Shown here: positions 1-11,287 of the stretch, one piece after another
Numbering within the stretch: position 1 is the stretch's first letter
How the letters are laid out: the number at the start of each line of letters is the position of its first letter
Assembly (NCBI GenBank): GCA_903813345.2
Contig: CAIIXF020000001.1
Location: 57,398,270-57,462,269, forward strand
DNA from: Owenia fusiformis
Taxonomy: Eukaryota > Annelida > Polychaeta > Sabellida > Oweniidae
DNA length: 64,000 nucleotides
Reading direction: 5' to 3'
The notes under the pieces: generated by a model
Told to the model about the DNA's origin: nothing
Databases searched by the model: none
What the model saw: the letters and a program-made list of their open reading frames with translations, nothing else
Position numbers and translations under genes: made by a program

Positions 1-1989
1 TCAATTAAGCCTTGGCTCTCACATGGTATACTAACATCTGTGAAACAGAAAAATAAACTTTATCGAAATACTTTGAAACACCCAACGAAACAGTATCTAG
101 CTGAATACAAAACTTTTCGAAACAAACTCCATAAATTAATCCGCAAAGCAGAAAGGAAATATTTTTGTGATAGATTTACTGAAACAAGCAATAATATCAA
201 GAATACTTGGTCTGTTATAAATGACTTACTTCACCGCAAAAAATGTGATTCAGTTTTTCCAGATAAATTTTATGATGGAGATGATATTTTGACTGATAGA
301 AAAGATATTGCTAATCATTTTAACAGATTTTTTTCTAATGTTGGACCTAAATTAGCATCAAAGATAAGTTCAAAAACGTCCCCTTTTACATTTATGGAAA
401 TCAATGAATCTTCTTTAGAACTTACTCCTGTGACTAAGAATGAAATCGAAAATTTAATGTCAGTTTTAAAAGATTGCTCACCAGGCCTAGATGAATTCAA
501 ACCAATAGTAGTTAAACATGCAAGAAATAACTTACTTTTACCATTTGTTCATATAGCAAACTTGTCTATCAATACAGGGGTTTTTCCCACTAAGTTGAAA
601 ACAGCCAAAGTTATCCCACTTTTTAAAAAAGGAAATACTTCAAAATTTTCAAACTATAGACCTATATCTCTACTTAGTGTCTTTTCTAAACTCTTAGAAC
701 AGATCATGAAAAATAGATTAATAACATTTATTGAAACATACAAACTTTTATTCAAAAATCAGTTTGGTTTTAGAAAACATTATTCAACTTATATGGCAAT
801 CCTCTCCTTCTTGGAAGAAGTGAGGATATCTCTAGATAAAAGCTCAACTCATGCTATTGGAATATTTTTAGATTTATCCAAAGCCTTCGATACAGTAAAC
901 CATGAAATTCTTCTAAAAAAACTTGAAAACTTTGGAATTCGCAATGTCGCAAAAAATTGGTTTGAAAGCTATTTATCTGATAGGAAAATCATTACTTCTT
1001 TTAACAACACTCTATCTGAAGAAAATATTATCACTTGTGGTGTACCTCAAGGGTCTGTTTTAGGCCCCATCTTATTCATTCTCTATATAAATGATTTACA
1101 TAAGGTTTCAAATATTCTTAAATTTACTATTTTCGCAGATGATACAAATATCTTATGTTCAAACAAAGACCTTCATGATCTATATAGAAATGTAAATCTA
1201 GAAATGGAAAAGACATTAGAATGGTTCAAATCAAATAAACTTTCTTTGAATATAGACAAGACAAATTATATGCTATTTACAAGATCAAAGTTAAATATTG
1301 ATGAAAATCAAGATTTTAATATAAAAATAGGGGGTAATATTCTTGAAAGAGTAATGCATACAAATTTTCTGGGAGTAACAATTGATTGTAAATTAAAATG
1401 GAATGAGCACATAAATAAGGTTATACATAAAATATCTAAAATTATTGGTATTCTGGGAAAGATTAAATATAAATTGAATACAAAAACCATGATTACCATT
1501 TATAATTCACTTATATTATCACAATTGAACTATTGCAACATCATATGGGGTAATGCATGTAAAACCTTTTTGAATAAATTGCTTTTGTTACAAAAACGTG
1601 CAGTGAGAATAATCACAAATTCTGACTTTTTAGCACATAGCCCACCTCTTTTTAAACAACTCAATTTTCTAGATATTTTTGACATACATAAGCTTGAAGT
1701 TGCAAAATTTCTTTATCAATACACAACAAAACCCGATGGCTTTCCTTTTGACATATTTGAAAATTATTTTACTCCAAATTTGATATTTCACGAACATGAG
1801 ACAAGATTCCAAAATTGTCTTCACATGAAAAAATTTAGAACAATTATAGGTCAAAACTCAATAAAATATTCAGGTGCTCAGCTTTGGAATAATCTGCCAA
1901 CTTGTTTGAAAACATTACCTTCCATTAACTGTTTTAAAAAGAATTTTAAAATTCATATGACATCAACCTATGATGAACTGAATTACTGA
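1..1989 (+). mobile_element. Non-LTR retrotransposon (LINE) ORF2, reverse transcriptase and C-terminal part, 5' cut by window edge
   Basis: The frame is open from base 1 to a TGA at 1987-1989, so the reading frame enters from the left and the endonuclease domain must lie outside the window. In-frame KPWLSHGIL near the edge is the usual linker ahead of the RT domain. RT motifs seen in order: LSKAFDTVNHEILLKKL (about 870-930), CGVPQGSVLGPILFILYIND (about 1036-1095) and the catalytic FADD (about 1132-1143), followed by a C-terminal region rich in Trp, Lys and Asn. The motif spelling fits the Jockey/CR1/L2 group; the exact clade cannot be set by eye. There are no stops or frameshifts across the visible part, which suggests a young copy. 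It sits antisense in an intron of the minus-strand myosin gene, whose exon at 3115-3260 must splice to exons left of base 1. Confidence 0.95.
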
Positions 1990-2207
1990 CAAACATATAT
2001 GTAGATTTTATATATTGTTATCAATTTTATTCTCATTTAACTGAGTAAATATATTTAAATTGTTCTTTTTTTCTCATTTCCATTTGACTCAGGTTAATAT
2101 TTAAATGTTTTCACGCTGATACACTTACTAAAAGTGTCAAGTGTTATTATGTATTTGATTTTAATTTTAGAGAATAAATATTTTCAATAAAAAAAAAAAA
2201 AAAAAAA
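1990..2207 (+). mobile_element. LINE 3' untranslated region and poly(A) tail
   Basis: After the ORF2 stop there are about 200 bases of AT-rich sequence with AATAAA signals just before a run of about 18 A residues ending near 2207. This is the expected 3' end of a target-primed retrotransposed copy. The target duplication cannot be tested because the 5' end lies outside the window. Confidence 0.85.
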
Positions 2208-2208
2208 C

Positions 2209-2346
2209 TGAACATCTTTGGTGCATTCTGACCAATTTCAAAGCGAGAATAGGTGCCAATAGGGGGATCCGGGGGGTTCTCCAATAGCAAATTTCGAAAA
2301 TTGAACATCATTTGGTGCATTCTGCCTAATTTCAGAGCGAGAATAT
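2209..2346. repeat. Two direct copies of a 45-bp segment
   Basis: The segment beginning CTGAACATCTTTGGTGCATT at 2209 recurs near 2300 with a few differences (CATTTGGTGCATTCTG, then TTTCAGAGCGAGAATA). A GGGGGATCCGGGGGG stretch lies between them. It reads as decayed mobile-element sequence, not as a gene. Confidence 0.6.
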
Positions 2347-2682
2347 TAGGTTCTCACCCATCTAGATCCGCTAGTGCCCCCCCTCAGAACCTCCCCCCAC
2401 TCCACCCACAAATAAATTTAATTTTAATTTCCTATGCTAAACCAACCCCTTCGTATTGTAAAGGGCACTTGCGGGATCTGGAAGCTAATAAGGGTAGGAC
2501 CAACATTTCAAGTCAGAAAAAGGCGCTGAAAAAATTTGGGGTCCCTAAAACCAAGAATTGGGCTCAAATATTGAAAATTTATGGCCCATTTTTGATAAAT
2601 TTGGCCTTTTTTCTGGGCTTATCCTTGAGGGGACCCATGCCCCACTCCCCATCCCCGCCGCTCTGGATCCGCCAGTGAAAGG
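2346..2682. mobile_element. Decayed TIR element of the GGGGCGGATCC type
   Basis: The right end reads CTGGATCCGCCAGTG (2664-2678) and the left part has TAGATCCGCTAGTGCC (about 2362). The interior (GGGCTCAAATATTGAAAATT, then GGCCCATTTTTGATAAATTT) resembles the element at 33055-33309, which has the same kind of end. The proline-rich reading frames here come from C runs and are not credible genes. Confidence 0.5.
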
Positions 2683-2859
2683 TATGTTTAACAAAACACA
2701 AAGGGTGATTTTGAAAAACCAGAGGGGAATGTGTACAAATATTGGCCCTTAATTTAAAAAAATGATACCCAAATCAATAAAAACAATGCCCAGTAATTCC
2801 AGTTTTTATCTAAATTGCTCAGTTTATGTGGGGGAGAGCAGGATTTCTTTCAATAAAGC

Positions 2860-2953
2860 AAAAAAGGTAGGTCCACATTTTTTAGGAGATATCAGGGGGG
2901 GGGCTCGTTCGAGCCCCCCGAGCCCCCCCCCCCCCCCCCTGGCTACGGGCCTG
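2860..2953. mobile_element. Right end of a CGTAGCCAGG-type MITE
   Basis: The sequence ends in CTGGCTACGGGCCTG after long C runs. This is the inverted form of the CAGGCCCGTAGCCAGG end at 13926. A matching left end was not found, so this is a partial copy. Confidence 0.5.
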
Positions 2954-3114
2954 TAAATAGGATGAGCCATGCAATGATAGGACCACTTTCCATTTTTGTT
3001 CTGTCACAGGTGTGAGAAGGGAAAAATTATATCAATACATGTACTTAGGCCCCTCACTAGATTTGTATATGATTTGCCAGATACAAGAAATATACAAAAT
3101 ATTTATGTACTCAC

Positions 3115-4904
3115 ATATATTTGGTCATGTGCGAAGCGTTGTTTTAGATTGTGGATAAGGTTGTCCTCCGTGAGTGGATCTAGGAGACATATATCACTGA
3201 CGCCAACATTGTTGTCCACTATGGCCAGTGTCCCCGGGTACATCGCCATCGCTGCATTAGCTGTAACATATACAATGAATTATTTAAAGTTGCAACATAT
3301 ATAATGCAAGAATTATTTAAATATTATAACATATGCAATGGAACAATTGTTGTAATTCAAGAAAAAATATGACTCTTGCAACATAAACAATTTAAGAATA
3401 AGAATTATATAATGTTATATGCAATGCAAGAATATGTAATGTTGTAACATGCAATGCAAAAATTACATCTTTACTGCAATACAGACAATGCCATTATCAT
3501 TTCAAATCTGGTGCCAATGGCTGATGTGAAAAAGCCATAGTACTCTATTGGGACTTACAATCAGGGATGGATTTATACAACTACCATTTTCAAACTATAA
3601 ATCTCAACAAAGTATAATAGGGTTATGTCATGCTTGGCTAGTCTGAGATGCATCAAAACTATCTCTGCTTGTACACTGTGCATAGATTCCCATAGTCAAA
3701 TCATCACCAGCCATGGACTGTATGACAGTAATTGTCACCTCAGACAGTTCCTCAGGCCATATTTTGTAATCTTGACAAGATGCAAACAGATTTCTGACAG
3801 TTTACAAACAGATTTTCAATAGTATAGCATGTAATTTTCAAAGTGCATCATTCAGTTGTTGTGATAGATTATGTGTTTTGACCTCATCTCTTTCTGTAAA
3901 TTCCCTCCTCAGATATACATGGTGTTCATAAAGTCTCTACAATTATAATACAAAGTCTGTATAGTGTAAAGAGACGTTGCAGACACCCTGTATATTGTAT
4001 AGTGAATCTAAGATCAACATTCAGGTTAATCTAATGAGCTAGATATTAGCAGAGAGGGATTCATAGATGAGATAGAATATGCAGACCATTCCGACTCCTT
4101 CCTCATTAATCTTGAGCAAATAAACAGGAATCCGAACATGATTATTGTCTGGGGTGGTCATGACTTCAGATGTTATACACAAGATGTGAAAAATGAGGAC
4201 CCAGAAGAAATTAATGACATTCCAATATAGCAAGTTGACACTTATAAAATACATTATAATCAATAGGAGCTGAACCTGAGAATATTTCTTATCAATCATA
4301 TAAAAAGTTGGACTATAAACTGTATCTTGACAGGCCAGAATTCAATAGACCATATCATACCAGTTTACAAGTTCTTCATAACAATATCAATTACATCTTA
4401 ATAAATTGACTTGTTTCGCCTGAATTTCTTCCACAGAAATTGGACTTATCTTCATGTTTGCGATGCTAATACTGTAGGAGTCTAATCAATTGAAAGAGTA
4501 AGCTCTTAGTCTATCCATAACTTACATGGGGAAAGAGGAGAGGAAATTGGACCTTCAAGGAGGGTGACATCAACCTTCACCTTCTCCTCTGTATCATTAA
4601 CAACATTCTCAGTATCCTTATTACTATCCATCTGTGTCTTAATTGCATCTAGAAGGCTTGGTTCTTCATTTACAGTATCAAACACTTCATCTTGATCCTC
4701 AGGGATGTCCTCCTCACGTGGGTTAAGATCATCCGCAATGTAATCACCAGCAGAGTCAACACTGTACCTGGCCACAGCATGTACTGCACTTACAATCATG
4801 TTGTCACTACTGCTACTCCCAGGTCTATAACCACTAAACTGTGGAGGCAAACTGTCAATTCTAACCACATTATTTTCTTGTGATGGTTTCTCTTGTGCCT
4901 CCAT
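3115..4904 (-). CDS. Unconventional myosin (class I-like), 5' end: first two coding exons
   Basis: Exon 1 (4904-4526) starts at an ATG in AAAATGGAGG and ends at CCCCAT|GTAAGT in phase 1. Exon 2 (3260-3115) follows a TTACAG acceptor, is in phase with exon 1, and ends at ATATAT|GTGAGT in phase 0. Together they give 175 residues. Residues 1 to about 126 are acidic, Ser-rich and low in complexity. From about residue 146 the protein reads GVSDICLLDPLTED, then NLKQRFAHDQIY, which is the start of a myosin motor just before the usual TYIG and P-loop segments. Myosins are actin-activated ATPases. The rest of the head, with the ATP site, must lie left of the window. Intron 1 (3261-4525) holds a 73-bp mariner MITE. 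The long acidic N-terminal extension is unusual for class I, so the class is uncertain. A noncoding first exon further right is possible. Confidence 0.72.
3262..3500. repeat. Degenerate AT-rich tandem repeat in myosin intron 1
   Basis: Loose repeats of units such as ACATATGCAATGCAAGAAT and AATTATTTAAATATT run directly upstream of myosin exon 2. The units are too diverged to give a clean period. From 3500 to 3917 nothing recognisable was seen. Confidence 0.45.
3918..3990. mobile_element. 73-bp Tc1/mariner-type MITE
   Basis: The ends are CATGGTGTTCATAAAGTCTC and GAGACGTTGCAGACACCCTG, which are imperfect inverted copies of about 21 bp. Both sides carry TA (3916-3917 and 3991-3992), the target duplication of Tc1/mariner elements. 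It is noncoding. Confidence 0.55.
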
Positions 4905-6966
4905 TTTGTAATTAAAGTCTATATGCTTGACTTAATTGTTTGTTTTGCAGTTATACCTCTATTGATCCTAAATGAAATCTTCGTTTTTTGATTGTTTGTA
5001 AAGTGCTTAAATTGTATGATTTGACTCTGTATTACACATCCTTAATAGCAACATATCCATGGGCTTTTCAGTTACACCTACTTGTTGAATGTATCCAAAA
5101 TGAATTTTATCTACATTACAGTTTATATATACTTCCACTTTCAATTTATCACATCCCAAATATGGACAGAAATACCACGTTTGGTTTTAAATAAAATAAG
5201 TTAAAAGTGAATGCTTTTTGGAGGAAATGTTATAAATCCTAACAAGTGGTAAACACCAAATGTACACTGTGGTAAAACTACTATATTTCAATGAATCTTT
5301 TAAGTCACAGTTATCAACAAATTTATGACAGCCACGATAAGCCTGCCAAGTTTTAAACTTTTTATTTCAACTTTTTATATGAACATATAACTGCATGAAG
5401 TCAGCTTCACACAATAGAGAAAATCTACTTATCGTTTGATCTTAGACCTTAGCTGTCCTAGCTGTCAATTTTATATGTATTTTATTTGTTTAAGTCACTC
5501 ATGATTGGCTCACAACAAAAATGAGAAAAATAGTAAAAACAAAAAAATATATATTTCACTTTTAGGACAGTGACTCCTGTTTAGATTTTAACATTTGATT
5601 GAAACCAGAAAAATGAGGAAAATGAAAAAGCAAGAGAGGCTCATTAAAATGTCAAATTGTCACATTCACCTCGACAGGTTTTTCAATAAATCAACAAGAT
5701 TGGTCAATAAAGCAAGTCAAAAGAGTTCAAGCAAATTATCCTCTGAAACCTTAACTGTATCTCATGAGTACAACAAAGCTCATTCGGACCCTAAAGAAGC
5801 CTTTACTAAGGTAAGAGAAACCCCAGGCCATTCACATAGTCAGAATGCAAATGGTCTGAATGAAATCTCTTAACCGGACTAACAAATACGAAGTGAACAG
5901 ATTAAAGCAGAAAACATATCAACCCAGAATAAACAATATAGAAATTCGCTCAAGGAAAATGATCAACCTGTTTTCACCAAGGCCAGGTCCTGACCAAGGT
6001 CAAACCACTTGGTATTTAGGGTGGGATACAACATGGAAGAACTGCCATATATCTCACAACCTGTCAGGACTTACATGATAACAGCATTTTTGTGGAAAAA
6101 CACTAAAAAATATGTTTCTTTTATACACCAGTATTCTGGCATATTACTCCAAGAAAAACATGGGCAATAGGCTTTGAGGCGGTTAATGTTGCATTACTTT
6201 TAATTTCAACCATTTTTGAGACTTACAGATTCAATAAAAATATAGGTTCTAATAATTAATCAATGGAAAATACATCCTTCTATGACATTTTTTAATGTAC
6301 AACATTTTATTGAATATGATGTATATCATGGGTTATTAAAAATATTGTAATATAAATATACCAGTATAATGTTTAATTTTTCAAATATTTTCAGTCTTCA
6401 TCTGACTCTGAGCAACAAAATTGAGCAAATAAGGCAGTTTTCAACCTGTTCAACATTCCTCTCTTGGTATATCATTTAGAAATTACTTTATTTAATTCAA
6501 CACTTCAGGGTAAATGATTCATTGATGTCACAAACAATGATGAGCTAATTAGATTCATGCACTAAATTATCATCAATCACTCTTATCTCTTCTGGCTATT
6601 TCAAAATAATGTTTCATATAACAACACAAAACATCAAGTAATATTTCAATTGTTTGAATTCCAGAAATCCGAATTAGATGTTTCACGATATTGACTTTCT
6701 GGAATGGTGAATCCTGAGTGTAATAATTCTTGTAGTTTGCAACAAATCTCTGTACCCCCTCCCCTCTCCTACCTTCTTCTCAATAAGAAGGGCTATACAT
6801 AGACTTCAGGTACACGATTGTAGGTTTATATGGTGATTCTGGTACAGTTCAGCTGAAAGACTGAACTATTCAAAATTTATGAGGCTTATTACCTTGACCT
6901 TCTTCGGCATTCATATGTTAATCCTTCCAAATTCTTAACTTCAAAAATACAGTATCAATCCATGTA
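4905..6966. other. Upstream flank of the myosin gene, no clear gene
   Basis: AT-rich sequence with no recognised gene or repeat. Within it, 5595-6078 on the plus strand has two overlapping open frames, one Lys/Ser-rich with a good donor (ACTAAG|GTAAGA, about 5808). Neither has a recognisable domain or convincing acceptor, so no gene is called. Pyrimidine-rich CCCCTCCCCTCTCC sits near 6755. Confidence 0.4.
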
Positions 6967-8003
6967 CAGGGTGTCCAAGAAGTAACGTCAATGACCCTGG
7001 CATTTTGTCATTTATGCTTCAAATGTCATGAAACTTGGTCAGAATGTTCCTTGTACATTTATACATATAAATACGAAGTATGGAGTGACTGGCATTTGAT
7101 TGGCCGATTTTATGGTTGCCATAGTAACACAAGTGCATGGACCCCGGGGCAGTTCAGAATGTACCTGGTAAATATTATGTAAATCAGGTTATTATAAGTT
7201 TGGTAAAAATGAAATGCAATGTCTTGGGACTTTTTCAAATCTTAACGGTTTTATTGTTTATTGGGAGTTACCATGGTAGCACTTCTTTGGAGTACTTTAT
7301 GACATCATAATATGTTTTCTGTCTCTTGGACCGAATTCTTAGAATTACCATGGATGATGTCCTGATTGTATCACAATCAAAGTTGGACACAGCTAAAATA
7401 CTAGGAATACCCCTACTTGAACAAGCTCCATATTCGCCTGATTTGGCCCCTAGTGACTTCTATCTTTATCGTGCACTGAAGGCTAAACTTGCTGGCCAGT
7501 CTTTCTCTTCAAATGAGGAACTTAAGAGCTCTGTTCTGTCATCCCTTGCAGAAATGAGCTCTGGTGGTTTCAATAGAGTTTTCTTGGAGTGGGTAAGAAG
7601 ACACCAGAGATGTGTGGAACTTGGTGGTGATTATGTAGAGTAACATTCAATAAACTTTAATATAACACTAATATAACGCCAGCAACGGCTATATTATGAA
7701 TAAATGATGTGTAGTTGAAAACATTATATTTGTAGTCATATTATAAATAAAAGATGTTAACTTCAAAACTAGTGTTTATGGTTATTTTATTTTCCAAAGA
7801 TCTTACGGATTGCAGAGCTGCCCCGGGGTCCATGCACTTGTGTTACTATGGTAACCATAAAACCGGCCAATCAAATGCTAGTAACTCCATACTTCATATT
7901 TATATTTATAAATGTACAAGGAACATTCTGACCAAGTTTCATGACATTTGAAGCATAAATGACAAAATGCCAGGGTCATTGACGTTACTTCTTGGACACC
8001 CTG
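6967..8003. mobile_element. Mariner-like element with 189-bp terminal inverted repeats
   Basis: The element starts CAGGGTGTCCAAGAAGTAAC at 6967 and ends with its reverse complement at 8003. TA dinucleotides flank both ends (6965-6966 and 8004-8005). The inverted arms run about 6967-7155 and 7815-8003, and both reach an inner GCCCCGGGGTCCATGCACTT motif. That is far longer than the roughly 30-bp TIRs of classical mariners. The interior holds only a C-terminal transposase fragment (7326-7643), so this copy cannot encode its own transposase. Confidence 0.9.
7326..7643 (+). pseudogene. Mariner transposase, C-terminal remnant
   Basis: This open frame of about 105 codons carries LEQAPYSPDLAPSDFYLY, the segment holding the third acidic residue of the mariner DDD/DDE catalytic triad. 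It ends RHQRCVELGGDYVE, the standard mariner C-terminus. Full mariner transposases are about 340-350 residues; the helix-turn-helix domain and the first two catalytic aspartates are absent, and no matching upstream sequence lies between the left TIR and this frame. It appears to be an internal deletion derivative. Confidence 0.85.
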
Positions 8004-8224
8004 TATCATCGAGAACTTGATCAATACTTTGCACTTTTTGCTTATGCACTTTTACTCAACTAAGATCAATGAACCTATTTTGATATAAATATTGCATATA
8101 CTACCATGTAACATCTATTTATGTATAATAAAATCTGTAATATAGCAAAAGAATTATTAATTAAAGCATCATTATTACGTACCTGATAGTGATGTTACGG
8201 CAATTATGATAAAGATATCAGGGG

Positions 8225-8430
8225 TGGCCAAACTTATTATCAAGCTTCCAAAATAAATTTATGTCGAATCAATCAAGTGTTTTATGCTGTATCAATCAAT
8301 CTAGTAAATTATCCTGAATCAATCAAGGAGTTTGAACAATCAAGTCAATAATTCTGCATCAATCAAGTGACTTATGCTGAATCAATCAATTAAATTATGC
8401 TAAATCAATCAAGTTAAGTAGGAAATTCAT
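8225..8430. repeat. Degenerate tandem repeat built on GAATCAATCAAG
   Basis: Units of roughly 30 bp with the core (G/T/C)AATCAATCAAG and a TTATGCTG spacer recur about seven times with much drift. It is noncoding, with no other feature around it. Confidence 0.7.
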
Positions 8431-8719
8431 ACTGAAGCACCACATCAATGAAGTTCCTTAAATAATTAGCTACCTGTTAACTCCCGGAACCTAATATTAA
8501 ATCATTGCTGCTGCTGTTGCTCTAATAGTCTGAAAAGATTATGAGTTCTGGTATAATACTCTGGTCTATGATTAACTAGCTAGTATTAACCAATCAAGGT
8601 ATCCATTATGACTAAGGCTGTATTTTTGTATATACTTTTTTGACAGTGGTGCAAGTGAAATTAGTGATACGGTTTGTGTATTATTCAATTGTTTTACACA
8701 GCAGTATTTCGCACATACT

Positions 8720-9195
8720 ATTATCGTATGATCTGTAAAATGAAGCCTTATGATTGGTCAGTTCTTGTGCTGTGCCAATCTGTATTAGTACTGAGATTGT
8801 CCACATTGATCATCTCCGTCGCAATACAGAAAATATTGGTACAGAGGGAACATTCTCAGTAGCAATACAGAGGATCACACGATAAAAATGTTATAGAATG
8901 ATTTGAAGTGCAATACAGGGTATATTCTGCTCTCGATATTCTGTTTTGCCACTAGACTTCATCTCGTTCCAATACAAAATTTCTTGAGTAGAATATATCC
9001 TGTATTGCACTTCAAATCATACAATAACTTATATTATTGTATGATCCGTAAAATGAAGCCCTCTGATTGGTCTGTTCTTGTGCTATACCAATCTGTATTG
9101 CTACTGAGATTGTCCACATAGTCCATCTCCATAGCAATACAGAAAATATTGGTACGGAGGGGACAATCTCAGTAGCAATACAGAGAATACAGAAT
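8720..9195. repeat. Two direct copies of a 155-bp segment around an inverted repeat
   Basis: The segment from GTATGATCTGTAAAATGAAG to CAGTAGCAATACAGAGGAT (8725-8873) recurs at about 9037-9190 with roughly 85-90 percent identity by eye. Each copy holds an imperfect palindrome around CTGAGATTGTCC and GGACAATCTCAG. Between them, 8893-8932 and 8986-9025 form an inverted pair (GATTTGAAGTGCAATACAGG and its complement). The layout suggests a duplicated small TIR element. Confidence 0.65.
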
Positions 9196-9229
9196 ATTTC
9201 TATGGGATTATCTCCTAAGTAAAATGTAT

Positions 9230-9570
9230 TGGCCAGAAGTCTTATCTCTGTCACAGTAATAATTCAAGAAGTCATCCCCCTGTCACAGTTATAACCCCAA
9301 AAGTCTTCCCTCTGTCACAGATATAATTCCAGAAGTCTTCCATCTGTAACAGTTATAACCCAAGGCGACGTCCCTTTGTCAAAGTTAAAATTCTATATGT
9401 CACCCCTCTGTCACAGTAACAATCCTAGTCTTATCTCTGTCGCAGTTATAATTCCAGAAGTCTTAACTCTGTTCACACTGTCAGAGTTATAATCCAAGAA
9501 GTCTTCCCTTGGTCACAGTTATAATCCCAATCACATATTAATAATCTAAGAAGTTTTTTTTCTATCACAG
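9230..9570. repeat. Degenerate minisatellite, unit about 30 bp
   Basis: Repeated units of the form AGAAGTCTTCCCTCTGTCAC followed by AGTTATAATCCC occur about ten times with length variation. It is noncoding. Confidence 0.75.
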
Positions 9571-9589
9571 AGGTATTTACCTTTTAAGC

Positions 9590-10300
9590 TAAGGATTAAT
9601 CAATGCTCTTACCTTATATACTTTATTTGACAAAGATATTCTGACTTGCTTTAACCCTTGATTTGAACTTGAACTTTGAAAGAATGCATTTGGCATATAA
9701 AAGTAGTGAGAGGACTTGTTGTCATCTTATATGATGTCACGATTTGCCTGGTTTGCACGATGTTATTTTGATATTTTTAATATATCCCTGAGGAAAAATC
9801 ATAAATAGCTAGCATTTATATACATATGTATGATAAGGTAGTAACACAAGTTTGGTTGGTTTCCTCAAAAAAAGTCATCCAAATACAACATACAAAATGA
9901 GGTAATTGGCCTAAGGAAACCTTACCAATTGGCCTTTAATTGGAGGTCACATTCAACTGGATCAAAATCAATCCAAAAATAGAGCAGTACCTGGTAAATA
10001 TACTACATTCATCTAAGTTCAACATTTTTTGGAAACAGCATTCATTTTTACATTTTATGAAAAGATATATAAAAAGGTCAAATCTCATACTTTTCATGTT
10101 ATTGTCATTTAATTGATCATATTTCACCAGAATGGCAACATATATGTCCATATATATCAATACATATTGAAGAGGTGAATGATACTTACTCTTATTTCAA
10201 TGCAACTCTGCAGACTGACAGATGTGAACACTTCTAAACAGTTGGAAGTACCTGTTGCTAATTGAATACAAACAAACAACTCCTACACCTTCATCCAGGT
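9590..10300. other. AT-rich intergenic DNA
   Basis: No gene, repeat or element could be recognised here on either strand. Confidence 0.4.
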
Positions 10301-10301
10301 A

Positions 10302-10443
10302 TTGCTCGAGTCACATTTGCTCAATTCATCAGCCAGCGCCTGCTTGATTAAGCATTTTGCTCAAAAACTGAAAACAATTTTGAAAAAATACTCAATCTGC
10401 AGGCTGCTGACTGATGAATCTGAGCAAATGTGACTTGGGCATG
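10302..10443. repeat. Fold-back (inverted repeat, arms about 45 bp)
   Basis: The left arm GAGTCACATTTGCTCAATTC, then ATCAGCCAGCGCCTGC, is mirrored by GCAGGCTGCTGACTGATGAA and TGAGCAAATGTGACTTGGGC. The spacer of about 50 bp is AT-rich. It is a hairpin-forming mobile-element relic or a MITE. Confidence 0.6.
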
Positions 10444-10584
10444 TACCATGATAAAATTCCATATAAAACACCATATTTAAAATATATAACATTGTTCCAA
10501 GTTACTCAAATGAACTGCATACATTCTATATTATTATTCATATAGTAAGGTTTGCCAAGTAGAATGAGTAATCTGGGTAATTAT

Positions 10585-11279
10585 TAGGGATGGGACGGTT
10601 CGTTTCGGTTCGGTTCGGTTTTTCGTTTCATCAGCCGTCGGTTCGGTTTTTTTGGTTCGGTTCATTCATTTTAAGGATTTGTATTGATTGACATGATTAG
10701 CTGCTTTGTCTCTCACTTCACTGCTGACTGTCACTTTCTTTTAATACAACCAATAAAATAATCTTCATTTCTTTTGGGAAAACGGGAATTTGAGATCAAG
10801 ACGCCATATTTGAATGTATTGTGGGTGCGCACAAAATAATACCCTATATCGAACCTGCGCAAATATAAATTTGCGCAAATCTTTGTATCAATTATGCCAC
10901 GTTATAACAATATTTAATAGATAGAATTTTATGTTATAGTATTTCATGAACAATACATATTATTTAGAATACACGACTAAAGAATATAGTACCAGGGACC
11001 ACATGATTGATTACCGAGGGATACAAATACGTGGATACGAAACGAATCTAGTAAACGAGTGAGCTAGCAACAGACAAGACAGACAAGGTAGGAACTAGGA
11101 ATATCAAAAATGTTGCTGTAAAACAGTGTTTTTAACTGTTTTATTGATACTTGACCAATGAAATATTAATCCGAAAACGATCCGAAAAGCTGATCCGAAA
11201 GTAGGGCCGTGATCCGAAAACCGATCCGAAGGCTATGAACCGTGGTTTTTCGGTATTTCGGTTATCCGTCCCACCCCTA
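10585..11279. mobile_element. hAT-type MITE with perfect 8-bp target duplication
   Basis: The element starts TAGGGATGGGACGG and ends CCGTCCCACCCCTA, imperfect TIRs of 14 bp with one mismatch. It is flanked by identical 8-mers GTAATTAT (10577-10584 and 11280-11287). An 8-bp duplication with short TIRs is the hAT pattern. Subterminal GGTTCGGTTCGG and CCGAAAACCGATCCGAA repeats lie inside each end. It encodes nothing recognisable, so it is non-autonomous. The exact duplication implies fairly recent insertion. Confidence 0.85.
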
Positions 11280-11287
11280 GTAATTAT

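Noticed and set aside
2253-2956. Proline-rich frames in the G/C-tract region
   Set aside because: They run through poly-C and TIR sequence of decayed elements and have no domain.
5595-6078. Two overlapping Lys/Ser/Asn-rich frames with one good donor
   Set aside because: No acceptor, domain or in-phase partner could be found, and the switch between frames is unsupported. Kept only as a note in the flank entry.
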